Positions 1 to 6,081 of a DNA stretch of 8,117 bases are shown here, piece by piece (the first letter of the stretch is position 1; every line of letters starts with the position of its first letter). Below the pieces are notes generated by a model, which was not told the DNA's origin, searched no databases, and saw nothing but the letters and a program-made list of their open reading frames with translations. A program made the position numbers and the translations under genes. Source of the stretch: Gammaproteobacteria bacterium (GTDB taxonomy: Bacteria; Pseudomonadota; Gammaproteobacteria; SMWH01); the NCBI GenBank assembly GCA_004357005.1, contig SMWH01000066.1, positions 1 to 8,117 on the forward strand, written 5' to 3'.

Positions 1-611
1 ACCGGGAAGGCGTGTAGCGCAAAAATGGCCTCCGGGCGCGGGTCCTCCAGAACCTTTTCCTCGACCATCATGCTGGCGCCGCCTTCTTCGCCGACCGGAT
101 ATCCCTCCTCCGCCGGCTGGAAGATGAACTTGACCGTGCCCGGCAAGGTGTCGCGCATGCCGGCCAGCACCGTGGCCGTCCCCAGAGCCACGGAAGTATG
201 GACGTCGTGTCCACAGGCGTGAGCAACGGGGACTTCGTTGCCCTGATAGATTCCCGTGGCGGTGGACTGAAAGGAAAAACCCGTGGCTTCCTGGACCGGC
301 AACCCATCCATGTCGGCGCGGACCGCCACCACCGGACCCGGGCGCCCGCCCTTGAGGATTCCGACTACGCCGGTATGCGCGACACCGGTGAGAACTTCAT
401 CGAATCCCAACGCCTCGAGATGGGCGGCCACCAGTTTCGATGTTTCGAACTCCCGATTGCTCAGCTCCGGGTTGGCATGCAATTGGTGACGCAACTCGAC
501 GGTCGCGGGTGTAACATCCCGAACCATCGCATCGAGGTCGCGTTGGTCCAGAGCCAGGGCGTTCACAGTCGCCAACAACAGCCCGGACAGGGCCAGAATC
601 CAGTTTTTCAC
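1..611 (-). CDS. M20D-family amidohydrolase/peptidase, exported (3' end beyond window)
   Basis: This is the N-terminal 203 residues of a zinc amidohydrolase of the hippurate hydrolase/IAA-amino-acid hydrolase type (M20D), which cleaves N-acyl amino acids or short peptides. Residues 1-20 form a signal peptide (positively charged start, Leu-rich core, ALA cleavage site), so the enzyme should be periplasmic. Family motifs are in order: RHQLHANPELS near 41-51, RADMDGLP at 98-105, HACGHDVHT at 131-139 with metal ligands C133, H135 and probably H138, PAEEG at 166-170 with the expected catalytic E168 and metal ligand E169, and the ALH ligand at H200. The start is GTG at 611-609. It is supported by GGAGG seven bases upstream and by the signal peptide beginning exactly there. 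The gene diverges from lemA across an 81-bp gap. The substrate cannot be told from this fragment. The family call is firm. Confidence 0.93.
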   Translation of the reverse strand, partial: MKNWILALSGLLLATVNALALDQRDLDAMVRDVTPATVELRHQLHANPELSNREFETSKLVAAHLEALGFDEVLTGVAHTGVVGILKGGRPGPVVAVRADMDGLPVQEATGFSFQSTATGIYQGNEVPVAHACGHDVHTSVALGTATVLAGMRDTLPGTVKFIFQPAEEGYPVGEEGGASMMVEEKVLEDPRPEAIFALHAFP

Positions 612-618
612 CAGGGAG

Positions 619-623
619 CCTCC
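619..623 (-). promoter_or_regulatory. Shine-Dalgarno of the M20D amidohydrolase gene
   Basis: GGAGG on the minus strand, seven bases before the GTG at 611-609. It decides the non-ATG start of the amidohydrolase gene. Confidence 0.7.
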
Positions 624-659
624 GGAAAAAGCGGGTGTCGCAGTGTTGATTTTTGGGCC

Positions 660-669
660 TGCTATTGTA
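660..669. promoter_or_regulatory. Candidate bidirectional -10 element between the M20D gene and lemA
   Basis: The plus strand reads TGCTATTGTA. On this strand it resembles an extended -10 (TG, one base, then TATTGT, 4 of 6 to TATAAT) that would serve lemA. The reverse complement contains TACAAT (5 of 6), which would serve the amidohydrolase gene with a leader of roughly 45 bases. No good -35 hexamer is visible at normal spacing on either strand. It lies in the only gap between the two divergent genes, so some promoter must be here or overlap the gene starts. This is motif matching only. Confidence 0.35.
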
Positions 670-692
670 CCTTCCGCCACCGCAAAACCACC

Positions 693-1238
693 GTGGAAAT
701 CCTGCTCTTCGTCATCATTGCTGCCCTCGTCGTGTGGGCCATCGTCGTCTACAACCGCCTGGTGCGGGATCGCAACCGCGTAATGGCGGCCTGGAGCGAT
801 ATCGATGTCCAACTCAAGCGGCGCTATGAGCTGATTCCCAAGCTCGTGAAAGCGGTCCAGGCCTATGCGCGCTTCGAAAGCTCGACCCTTGAACACCTGA
901 CCCGGTTACGGAGCCAGGGTGAGGTCACGGAGACACCACGTGAGCGCGGTCAGGTTGAAAGCGAACTGACCGCGGGCGTTCAGAAACTCATCGCGGTAGC
1001 CGAGGCCTATCCGGAACTGAAAACCGCGGATCAATTCCTGTCCTTGCAACGAAACCTCACGGAAGTCGAAAACGATATCCAGTTCGCCCGGCGTTATTAC
1101 AACGGCGCCGTTCGCAACCTGAACACCCGCATCGAGACCTTCCCGGATTTGTTCTTCGCACAGATGTTTCGCTATCGACCTGCTGAGTACTTTGAACTGG
1201 AAACCGTCACCGAGGCTGAGCCTCAGGGGTTCTCATGA
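693..1238 (+). CDS. lemA: LemA family membrane protein
   Basis: This 181-residue protein has one N-terminal membrane helix (about residues 2-20), then a long helical domain expected to form an antiparallel bundle. Family signatures are clear: YNRLVRDRN at 20-28, AWSDIDVQLKRR at 33-44 followed by LIPKLVKAVQAYA, and the C-terminal run from NLTEVENDI through ARRYYNGAVRNLN to the FPDLF and YFEL motifs. Length is near the family norm. The reading frame stays open far upstream across the amidohydrolase gene on the other strand, but that extension has no LemA homology, so I place the start at GTG 693, where the membrane helix begins. No convincing ribosome binding site precedes it. The stop overlaps the start of the DUF2207 gene. 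LemA proteins are known as membrane-anchored and are often found beside TPM-domain or DUF2207 genes. Their molecular role is unsettled. Confidence 0.93.
   Translation: MEILLFVIIAALVVWAIVVYNRLVRDRNRVMAAWSDIDVQLKRRYELIPKLVKAVQAYARFESSTLEHLTRLRSQGEVTETPRERGQVESELTAGVQKLIAVAEAYPELKTADQFLSLQRNLTEVENDIQFARRYYNGAVRNLNTRIETFPDLFFAQMFRYRPAEYFELETVTEAEPQGFS
1225..1229 (+). promoter_or_regulatory. Ribosome binding site inside the lemA 3' end
   Basis: AGGGG lies within the last codons of lemA, five bases before the ATG at 1235 and eight before the ATG at 1238. With the ATGATGA junction it supports translational coupling of the DUF2207 gene to lemA. Confidence 0.55.
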
Positions 1239-3133
1239 TGCGCCTGAGCTGTCTGCTGCTCGTTCTGTTCACGCCAACGCTGCTGATTGCGGACGAGCGC
1301 ATCCTGGATTTTCACAGTGACATTGTGGTGAATCCGGACAGCACCATGACCGTGCGCGAAACGATCAAAGTGCGCGCCGAGGGCCGCAAAATCCGGCAGG
1401 GCATCTACCGGGACATCCCGACGGATTACCGCGACCGTTTTAACAACGGCGTCCGGGTCGGGCTCACTGTCATGGAAGTACGCCGGGACCACGCGACCGA
1501 GGGTTGGCACACGGAGAGGCGGGGCAACGGCCTGCGCATTTACATGGGCCGCAAGGGTATCTTCCTGGAACCTGGCGAATACAGCTACACGCTTGTTTAT
1601 CACACGACCCGGCAACTGGGATTTTTCCCGAACCACGACGAACTTTACTGGAACGTGAGCGGAACCGATTGGGCCTTCCCGGTGGACCGGGTCGGCGCCA
1701 CTGTGCATCTCCCCGATGGCGTACCCCTCGACGAGGTCACGATGAATGGTTACACGGGACGCTACGGCCAGAGCGGAACGGATTATCGCGCTTACGTGGA
1801 AGACGGCGCCGCACACTTCGTCACTACGCGAACGCTGAATCCCGGCGAGACCCTGACCGTTGCCGTCGGCTGGCCCAAGGGGCATGTGCACGCGCCATCG
1901 ACCAGCGAAAAACTCGGTTGGTTTTTCAGAGACAACCGGGCGGCATTCATCGCCCTCCTGGGTCTGGTCGCGGTCACGTTCTACTATCTGTATTTCTGGC
2001 ATCGCGTGGGGCGCGATCCGGAAACCGGCGTCATTTTTCCGCGCTACAAGGCACCGGAGGGCCTGTCGCCGGCTTCCGTCCGCTACATCGAACGTATGGG
2101 TTATGACAACCGGGTCTTCGCCGGCGCCATCGTCAATCTGGCAGTCAAGGGCACTATCCGCATCATCGAGGATGACAGTGACGAATTCACGATCGAGCGT
2201 ACCGGCGCCGAGAACGTAGAGATGGCGCCGGGGGAAAGCGCGCTCCTCAAACACCTGTTGAAAAACCGGGACCGCATCAAGCTGGAACAGGGCAATCATT
2301 CCAGGATCCGTCAAGCCCGCAACGCCCACGAAGAATCCTTGTCCGCGGATTACGAAAAGAAACACTTTGTTACCAACGCGGGGTATATGTTCTTTGGATT
2401 CGCGTTGTCGCTGGCGGTGCTCGCGGTCAGCATCCTGGCGCTCCCGGGCGGGGAGACGCGAATCGTGACCATATTCATCAGCGTTTTGCTGGCGGGCTTG
2501 ACGGTGGGTCTACTGGTGCTGCTCAAGTTCACCCGGCTGCGCTGGCGCGCCGCCACCGGCGGCATCGGGCTGGGGCGAGCCATCATCATGACCCTGTTCA
2601 TGATCCCCTTTCTTGGATTGGAACTGGTGGGACTCACGGTACTGATCATGGCCGGTTCCTGGGTCGTGGGCATCACCATGGCGCTGCTGGTAGTGATCAA
2701 TTTCGTTTTCTACCAGTTGCTCAAGGCGCCAACGCTCGCCGGGCGCCGCTTGCTGGACAAGATCGAAGGCTTCCGGGAATACCTCTCGGTCGCCGAAAAA
2801 GACGAACTGAAACTCAAACACCCGCCTGAGAAAACCCCGGAGCTGTTCGAGGCCTTCCTGCCCTATGCCATCGCCCTGGACGTGGAAGATTCCTGGGCGA
2901 AGCGCTTCGCCGCCGTTCTCGCGGCCGCGCAGGTGGAACGTGAAGGCGGGTATCACCCGATCTGGTACTCAGGAAGCAGTTTTTCGGCGGACCGCGTGTC
3001 CACCTTCAGTTCCGCCATGGGGAGTTCCCTGAGTTCCGCCATCGCCTCTTCGTCCTCGCCTCCCGGAACATCATCCGGCGGTGGCGGCTTCTCCGGGGGC
3101 GGCGGAGGAGGTGGCGGTGGCGGTGGCTGGTAG
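1235..3133 (+). CDS. DUF2207 domain membrane protein with poly-Gly-Trp tail
   Basis: This 632-residue protein starts with a signal peptide (about 1-19, ending LIA before DERIL). An extracytoplasmic beta-rich DUF2207 domain follows (about 22-215, with conserved-looking QGIYRDIPTDYRDRF, ELYWNVSGTDWAFPV and LNPGETLTV). Next is a membrane helix (about 236-256), then a cytoplasmic segment (about 258-375). Further hydrophobic segments lie near 381-403, 410-431, 449-471 and 473-494. A conserved soluble block at 503-560 (LLDKIEGFREYLSVAEKDEL, then the LPYAIAL region) is typical of DUF2207 proteins. The C-terminus is a Ser-rich linker (about 578-614) leading to four Gly, Phe-Ser, eleven Gly and a terminal Trp. 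The two adjacent ATG codons (1235 and 1238) are both possible starts, differing by one residue. The gene overlaps the lemA stop, which suggests coupled expression. Function is unknown. The family is confident, and the topology is inferred from hydrophobicity by eye. Confidence 0.92.
   Translation: MMRLSCLLLVLFTPTLLIADERILDFHSDIVVNPDSTMTVRETIKVRAEGRKIRQGIYRDIPTDYRDRFNNGVRVGLTVMEVRRDHATEGWHTERRGNGLRIYMGRKGIFLEPGEYSYTLVYHTTRQLGFFPNHDELYWNVSGTDWAFPVDRVGATVHLPDGVPLDEVTMNGYTGRYGQSGTDYRAYVEDGAAHFVTTRTLNPGETLTVAVGWPKGHVHAPSTSEKLGWFFRDNRAAFIALLGLVAVTFYYLYFWHRVGRDPETGVIFPRYKAPEGLSPASVRYIERMGYDNRVFAGAIVNLAVKGTIRIIEDDSDEFTIERTGAENVEMAPGESALLKHLLKNRDRIKLEQGNHSRIRQARNAHEESLSADYEKKHFVTNAGYMFFGFALSLAVLAVSILALPGGETRIVTIFISVLLAGLTVGLLVLLKFTRLRWRAATGGIGLGRAIIMTLFMIPFLGLELVGLTVLIMAGSWVVGITMALLVVINFVFYQLLKAPTLAGRRLLDKIEGFREYLSVAEKDELKLKHPPEKTPELFEAFLPYAIALDVEDSWAKRFAAVLAAAQVEREGGYHPIWYSGSSFSADRVSTFSSAMGSSLSSAIASSSSPPGTSSGGGGFSGGGGGGGGGGGW
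3077..3130 (+). repeat. Glycine-codon low-complexity tract encoding the DUF2207 C-terminal tail
   Basis: This stretch of GGN codons encodes residues 615-632: four Gly, Phe-Ser, eleven Gly, then Trp. The codons are mixed (GGC, GGT, GGA, GGG), so it is not a pure microsatellite, but a GGTGGC repeat recurs near its end. The mixed codons suggest selection for the peptide rather than recent slippage. Confidence 0.85.
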
Positions 3134-3161
3134 GGGCCCCGCGCGCATCAACAAAAAGATC

Positions 3162-3167
3162 AAGGAG
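3162..3167 (+). promoter_or_regulatory. Strong Shine-Dalgarno of the amidohydrolase gene
   Basis: AAGGAG, six bases before the ATG at 3174. It fixes the start of the amidohydrolase, whose open frame otherwise continues upstream to 3081 inside the glycine tract of the preceding gene. Confidence 0.85.
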
Positions 3168-3173
3168 AAACTC

Positions 3174-4451
3174 ATGTTTCGAATGGCAGGTCCCGGTCTG
3201 GCGCTGCTGGCAGCGACCGCCGCATATGCGGACACCACAACCCTGCACTGCGGCCGGCTCGTGGATGTAAATGCGCTCCGTGTACTCACACAACAATCCA
3301 TCGTCGTGGAAGACGGGCGCATCGCGTCGGTCCAACCGGGCTTCGTGGCCGGAGACAAAGTGGTCGATCTCCGGGACTCCACCTGCATGCCCGGACTCAT
3401 GGACATGCACACCCATATCTGGCGGCAACTGGACGAAAACACCTATCTGGAAAATTTCACCGACGACCCGGGTCAATGGGCCTTCAAGATGCCCCTGTAT
3501 GCGAAACGCACCCTCATGGCCGGATTCACCACCATCCGCGACCTGGGTGACCGGTGGAACCTCAGCCTCGCCCTGCGCGATGCCATCAGCGACGGATACA
3601 TCATCGGACCGCGTATCTATACGGCGGGCAAATCCCTGGCTACCACCGGTGGACACGGGGATCCCACCAACGACTGGCGCTTCGATATCCAGGGCGACCC
3701 CGGCCCGAAGCAAGGCGTCATCAACGGCGTGTCCGACGCGCGCAAAGCCGTGCGCCAGCGATACAAAGACGGCGTCGATCTCATCAAGATCACCGCCACC
3801 GGCGGTGTGTTGTCCCAGGCCAGGAGTGGACAGAATCCACAATTCCAGGACGATGAACTGGCTGCGGTGATCGAAACCGCCAGGGACTACGACTTCACCG
3901 TGGCGGCCCATGCCCACGGCGCCGAAGGCATGAAACGCGCCATCCGCGCCGGGATCAGTTCCATCGAACACGGCACCTACATGGACGACGAGGTCATGGG
4001 ATTGATGAAAAAACACGGTACCTGGTACGTGCCCACCATCATGGCCGGCCAATGGGTCGCCGAAAAATCGAAAATTCCGGGTTTCTTTCCCGAAGTCGTT
4101 CGTCCCAAGGCCGCCGCGATCGGCCCCCAGATCCAGGACACCTTCGCCAAGGCCTACGCGGCGGGCGTGAAGATCGCCTTCGGTACCGACAGCGGCGTAT
4201 CCGCCCACGGTGACAACGCCGGTGAGTTCGTCTACATGGTGGCAGGCGGCATGCCCCCCATCGAGGCCATCCGTGCCGCCACCTTGAACGCGGCCAAACT
4301 GCTGAGAATCGATGACGAGCTGGGCACCATCGAAAGCGGAAAAATTGCCGACGTGGTCGCCGTGCCCGGCGACCCCACCGAGGACATCAATCGAATGCTC
4401 GATGTCTCCTTCGTCATGAGGTCAGGAATTATCTACAAGGCGCCTGAGTAA
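3174..4451 (+). CDS. Exported metal-dependent amidohydrolase (prolidase-like, COG1228 group)
   Basis: This 425-residue enzyme belongs to the amidohydrolase superfamily, in the group near imidazolonepropionase and the so-called Xaa-Pro dipeptidases. A short signal peptide (residues 1-19, AYA before DTTT) predicts export to the periplasm. Visible binuclear-site residues are H79 and H81 (DMHTHIW), K205 in LIKITATGG as the likely carboxylated bridging lysine, H246 in AAHAHG, H266 in SIEHGTYMD and D339 in FGTDSG. The C-terminal block LGTIESGKIADVVAV is the usual beta-sandwich return strand. Characterised relatives cleave dipeptides or acyl amino acids, and annotation as prolidase has often proved wrong, so I leave the substrate open. 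The gene follows the DUF2207 gene by 40 bp with no terminator between them and a strong ribosome binding site, so it is probably in the lemA operon. Nothing appears missing from the catalytic set. Confidence 0.93.
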   Translation: MFRMAGPGLALLAATAAYADTTTLHCGRLVDVNALRVLTQQSIVVEDGRIASVQPGFVAGDKVVDLRDSTCMPGLMDMHTHIWRQLDENTYLENFTDDPGQWAFKMPLYAKRTLMAGFTTIRDLGDRWNLSLALRDAISDGYIIGPRIYTAGKSLATTGGHGDPTNDWRFDIQGDPGPKQGVINGVSDARKAVRQRYKDGVDLIKITATGGVLSQARSGQNPQFQDDELAAVIETARDYDFTVAAHAHGAEGMKRAIRAGISSIEHGTYMDDEVMGLMKKHGTWYVPTIMAGQWVAEKSKIPGFFPEVVRPKAAAIGPQIQDTFAKAYAAGVKIAFGTDSGVSAHGDNAGEFVYMVAGGMPPIEAIRAATLNAAKLLRIDDELGTIESGKIADVVAVPGDPTEDINRMLDVSFVMRSGIIYKAPE

Positions 4452-4482
4452 GCGGCGTAGCACCCGATTCTGGCGGGCGCCG

Positions 4483-4881
4483 TCAGCTTTGTTCAGGGTT
4501 GAAATCGAGGGCCACGGAGTTGATGCAGTACCGCAGGCCCGTCGGCGGCGGCCCGTCTTCGAAAACGTGGCCCAGATGCGAATCACAGTTTGCGCACAAC
4601 ACTTCCGTTCGCCGCATGCCCAGGCTCACGTCAAATTGCTCAGTCAGGACACCCTCCAGTGGCGCGTAAAAGCTGGGCCATCCGCAACCGGATTCGAACT
4701 TGGTTTCGCTGCTGAACAACGCGTTGCCACAACACACGCACAGGTAGGTCCCGGGCTCAAAATGCTCACAGTAACGACCGGAAAACGGGTCCTCGGTAGC
4801 CTTGAGCCGGCACACGGTGAACTGATCTTCAGTCAGCTCTTTGCGCCATTCGGCGTCGCTTTTTTTCGTCCGGTCGGTCAT
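4483..4881 (-). CDS. msrB: Peptide methionine (R)-S-oxide reductase MsrB
   Basis: This 132-residue repair enzyme reduces methionine-R-sulfoxide in proteins, normally with thioredoxin as reductant. The zinc site is two CxxC pairs, C48/C51 (CVCC) and C96/C99 (CANC). The catalytic cysteine is C119 in the signature GLRYCINSVAL, with Cys rather than selenocysteine. C66 in SGCGWPSFY is the probable resolving cysteine, from its position relative to C119. There is no signal peptide, so it should be cytoplasmic. I choose the ATG at 4881-4879, preceded by the G-rich GGGTGGGTGA. An in-frame GTG at 4890 would add three residues but has a poorer upstream site. The gene converges on the amidohydrolase, with 31 bp between stops and no clear terminator hairpin. 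It is divergent from the lipoprotein peptidase gene. Cysteines C24, C38 and C50 lie outside these roles. Confidence 0.96.
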   Translation of the reverse strand: MTDRTKKSDAEWRKELTEDQFTVCRLKATEDPFSGRYCEHFEPGTYLCVCCGNALFSSETKFESGCGWPSFYAPLEGVLTEQFDVSLGMRRTEVLCANCDSHLGHVFEDGPPPTGLRYCINSVALDFNPEQS

Positions 4882-4905
4882 TTCACCCACCCGGAAAGAT
4901 CACCA

Positions 4906-4917
4906 GCCCGTACGGGC
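4906..4917. promoter_or_regulatory. 12-bp perfect palindrome in the msrB / peptidase divergent region
   Basis: GCCCGTACGGGC is a perfect inverted repeat, 25 bases upstream of the msrB start. A looser repeat follows at 4932-4944 (CATG, five bases, CATG). Either could be an operator for a dimeric regulator, but no known consensus is recognised. The rest of the 98-bp gap (4882-4979) shows only weak -10-like sequences, such as TGTAGTCT at 4963-4970, with no matching -35. Confidence 0.25.
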
Positions 4918-4979
4918 CCCTGGCATCGAAACATGTGGCCCATGGCGCACTCCCCCGGTTACTGTAGTCTAAAGCACTC

Positions 4980-6011
4980 ATGCGCTGCGCCACCTGCCTG
5001 ATTCTGTCCCTCGTCCTCTCCGGTTGCTCCTTCGGCTACTACGCCCAGTCCATCGGCGGACACAGAGACCTGATGTCCCGACGCCAACCCATCGAAGACT
5101 ATCTGGAAAACCCCGACACAACCGAGGAACTCCGGCAACGTCTGCGCTACGTCCAGACAGCCCGGGATTTCGCCAGTGAAGAACTATTGTTGCCTGACAA
5201 CGGCAGTTACCGGTTATACGCGGATCTGGAACGACCTTATGCCGTGTGGAACGTGGTGGCCGCGCCTGAGTTTGCCATGACGCCGAAAACATGGTGCTTC
5301 ATCGTCGTCGGGTGCGTTGCTTACCGGGGGTATTTCGACGAGAAAGATGCCAAAGCGGAAGGTGACAAGCTGCTCGGCGAAGGCCATGACGTGGATGTCT
5401 ATGGCGTTACGGCCTATTCCACGCTCGGCTGGTTTGCGGACCCGGTATTGAACACGATGCTCGGTTATTCAGATGCTTCTCTGGCCGGCCTCATTTTCCA
5501 CGAATTGGCCCATGAAAAGTTGTACGTGAAGGACGACTCGGCGTTCAACGAGGCTTTTGCGACCTTCGTGGAGCGCGAAGGCGTGCACCGGTGGATGCTG
5601 TACCGGGAGGTCGAGCCGGCCTGGGATACGTGGTCCCTGAGCCAAAAACGGGAACAGCAGTTCGTGGCACTGGTCATGGGAACCCGGGATGAACTTGTTG
5701 AGCTTTACGCGGGGGGCCTGGAACCTGAGAGCATGCGCGCACGCAAACGCGGCATCCTGGCAGATCTCAAATCCCGATACCGCGAGTTACGCGATAGGCA
5801 ATGGAGCGGGTACGAAGGCTATGACAACTGGTTCGATCGCGAACTCAACAACGCGCACCTGGTCAGCGTCGGCACCTACGAAAGCGGTGTGCCGACGTTC
5901 CGCCGCCTGTACCAGGCGCAAAAGGGCGATCTGGAAGCCTTCTACGCGGCCGCGCAGGCAATCGCTGACCAGCCCCCGGCGGCGCGTCAGACCTGGCTGG
6001 ACGGGCGGTGA
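4980..6011 (+). CDS. Lipoprotein zinc aminopeptidase-like protein (COG4324 / PF10023 type)
   Basis: This 343-residue protein opens with a lipoprotein signal peptide: Arg at residue 2, a Leu-rich core and the lipobox LSGC with lipidated C16, so it should be anchored in the envelope. The central part has the zinc metallopeptidase motif HELAH (H174, E175, H178), followed 12 residues after H178 by NEAFATFVE, where E191 is the likely third zinc ligand. This is the gluzincin arrangement. Upstream are conserved-looking AVWNVVAAPEF, WCFIVVGCVAYRGYF (with two cysteines, C106 and C112) and STLGWFADPVLNTML. These features match the family annotated as predicted aminopeptidase, COG4324. Activity and substrate are inferred from family only. 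The start is ATG 4980, which places the signal peptide correctly, though its ribosome binding site is weak. It lies 70 bp upstream of lptD on the same strand and may share a transcript. Confidence 0.88.
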   Translation: MRCATCLILSLVLSGCSFGYYAQSIGGHRDLMSRRQPIEDYLENPDTTEELRQRLRYVQTARDFASEELLLPDNGSYRLYADLERPYAVWNVVAAPEFAMTPKTWCFIVVGCVAYRGYFDEKDAKAEGDKLLGEGHDVDVYGVTAYSTLGWFADPVLNTMLGYSDASLAGLIFHELAHEKLYVKDDSAFNEAFATFVEREGVHRWMLYREVEPAWDTWSLSQKREQQFVALVMGTRDELVELYAGGLEPESMRARKRGILADLKSRYRELRDRQWSGYEGYDNWFDRELNNAHLVSVGTYESGVPTFRRLYQAQKGDLEAFYAAAQAIADQPPAARQTWLDGR

Positions 6012-6081
6012 CACGTTTGAGGCGCCCTGGCATCTGTGGCACTGTTAGCGCGCCCCAGCGGGACGCACGACACAACGAGCC
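6012..6081 (+). other. Short intergenic region before lptD
   Basis: This 70-bp gap separates the lipoprotein peptidase stop from the lptD start. I find no convincing terminator hairpin with a U-tract. The best promoter-like match (TTGAGG at 6017-6022) has no good -10 at normal spacing. An in-frame TAG at 6046-6048 bounds how far upstream lptD can begin. Confidence 0.5.

Noticed and set aside
198..692. Upstream extension of the lemA reading frame by 165 codons
   Set aside because: It runs antisense over the well-supported M20D amidohydrolase gene, has no LemA-like sequence, and the LemA membrane helix begins only at the GTG at 693.
1223..2365. 380-codon open frame on the minus strand opposite the DUF2207 gene
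   Set aside because: It lies fully antisense to a gene with clear domains, and its translation shows no recognisable motif. Long antisense frames are common in GC-rich DNA.
3077..3133. GlyGly-CTERM protein-sorting signal at the DUF2207 C-terminus
   Set aside because: That signal needs a Gly-rich motif followed by a membrane helix and basic residues. Here the protein ends at the Trp right after the glycines.
3081..3173. Longer amidohydrolase start inside the glycine tract
   Set aside because: The extra 31 residues come from the reading frame shadowing the poly-Gly tail of the preceding gene. The ATG at 3174 has AAGGAG at ideal spacing and begins a proper signal peptide.
3006..4208. 400-codon open frame on the minus strand opposite the amidohydrolase gene
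   Set aside because: It is antisense to a gene with a complete set of metal ligands. Its His/Gly/Asp-rich composition is what the reverse frame of such a gene gives.
4452..4482. Possible terminator between the convergent amidohydrolase and msrB genes
   Set aside because: Only a weak GCGGCG/CGCCGT pairing with a long loop and no U-tract is visible, so it is not supportable as a terminator.
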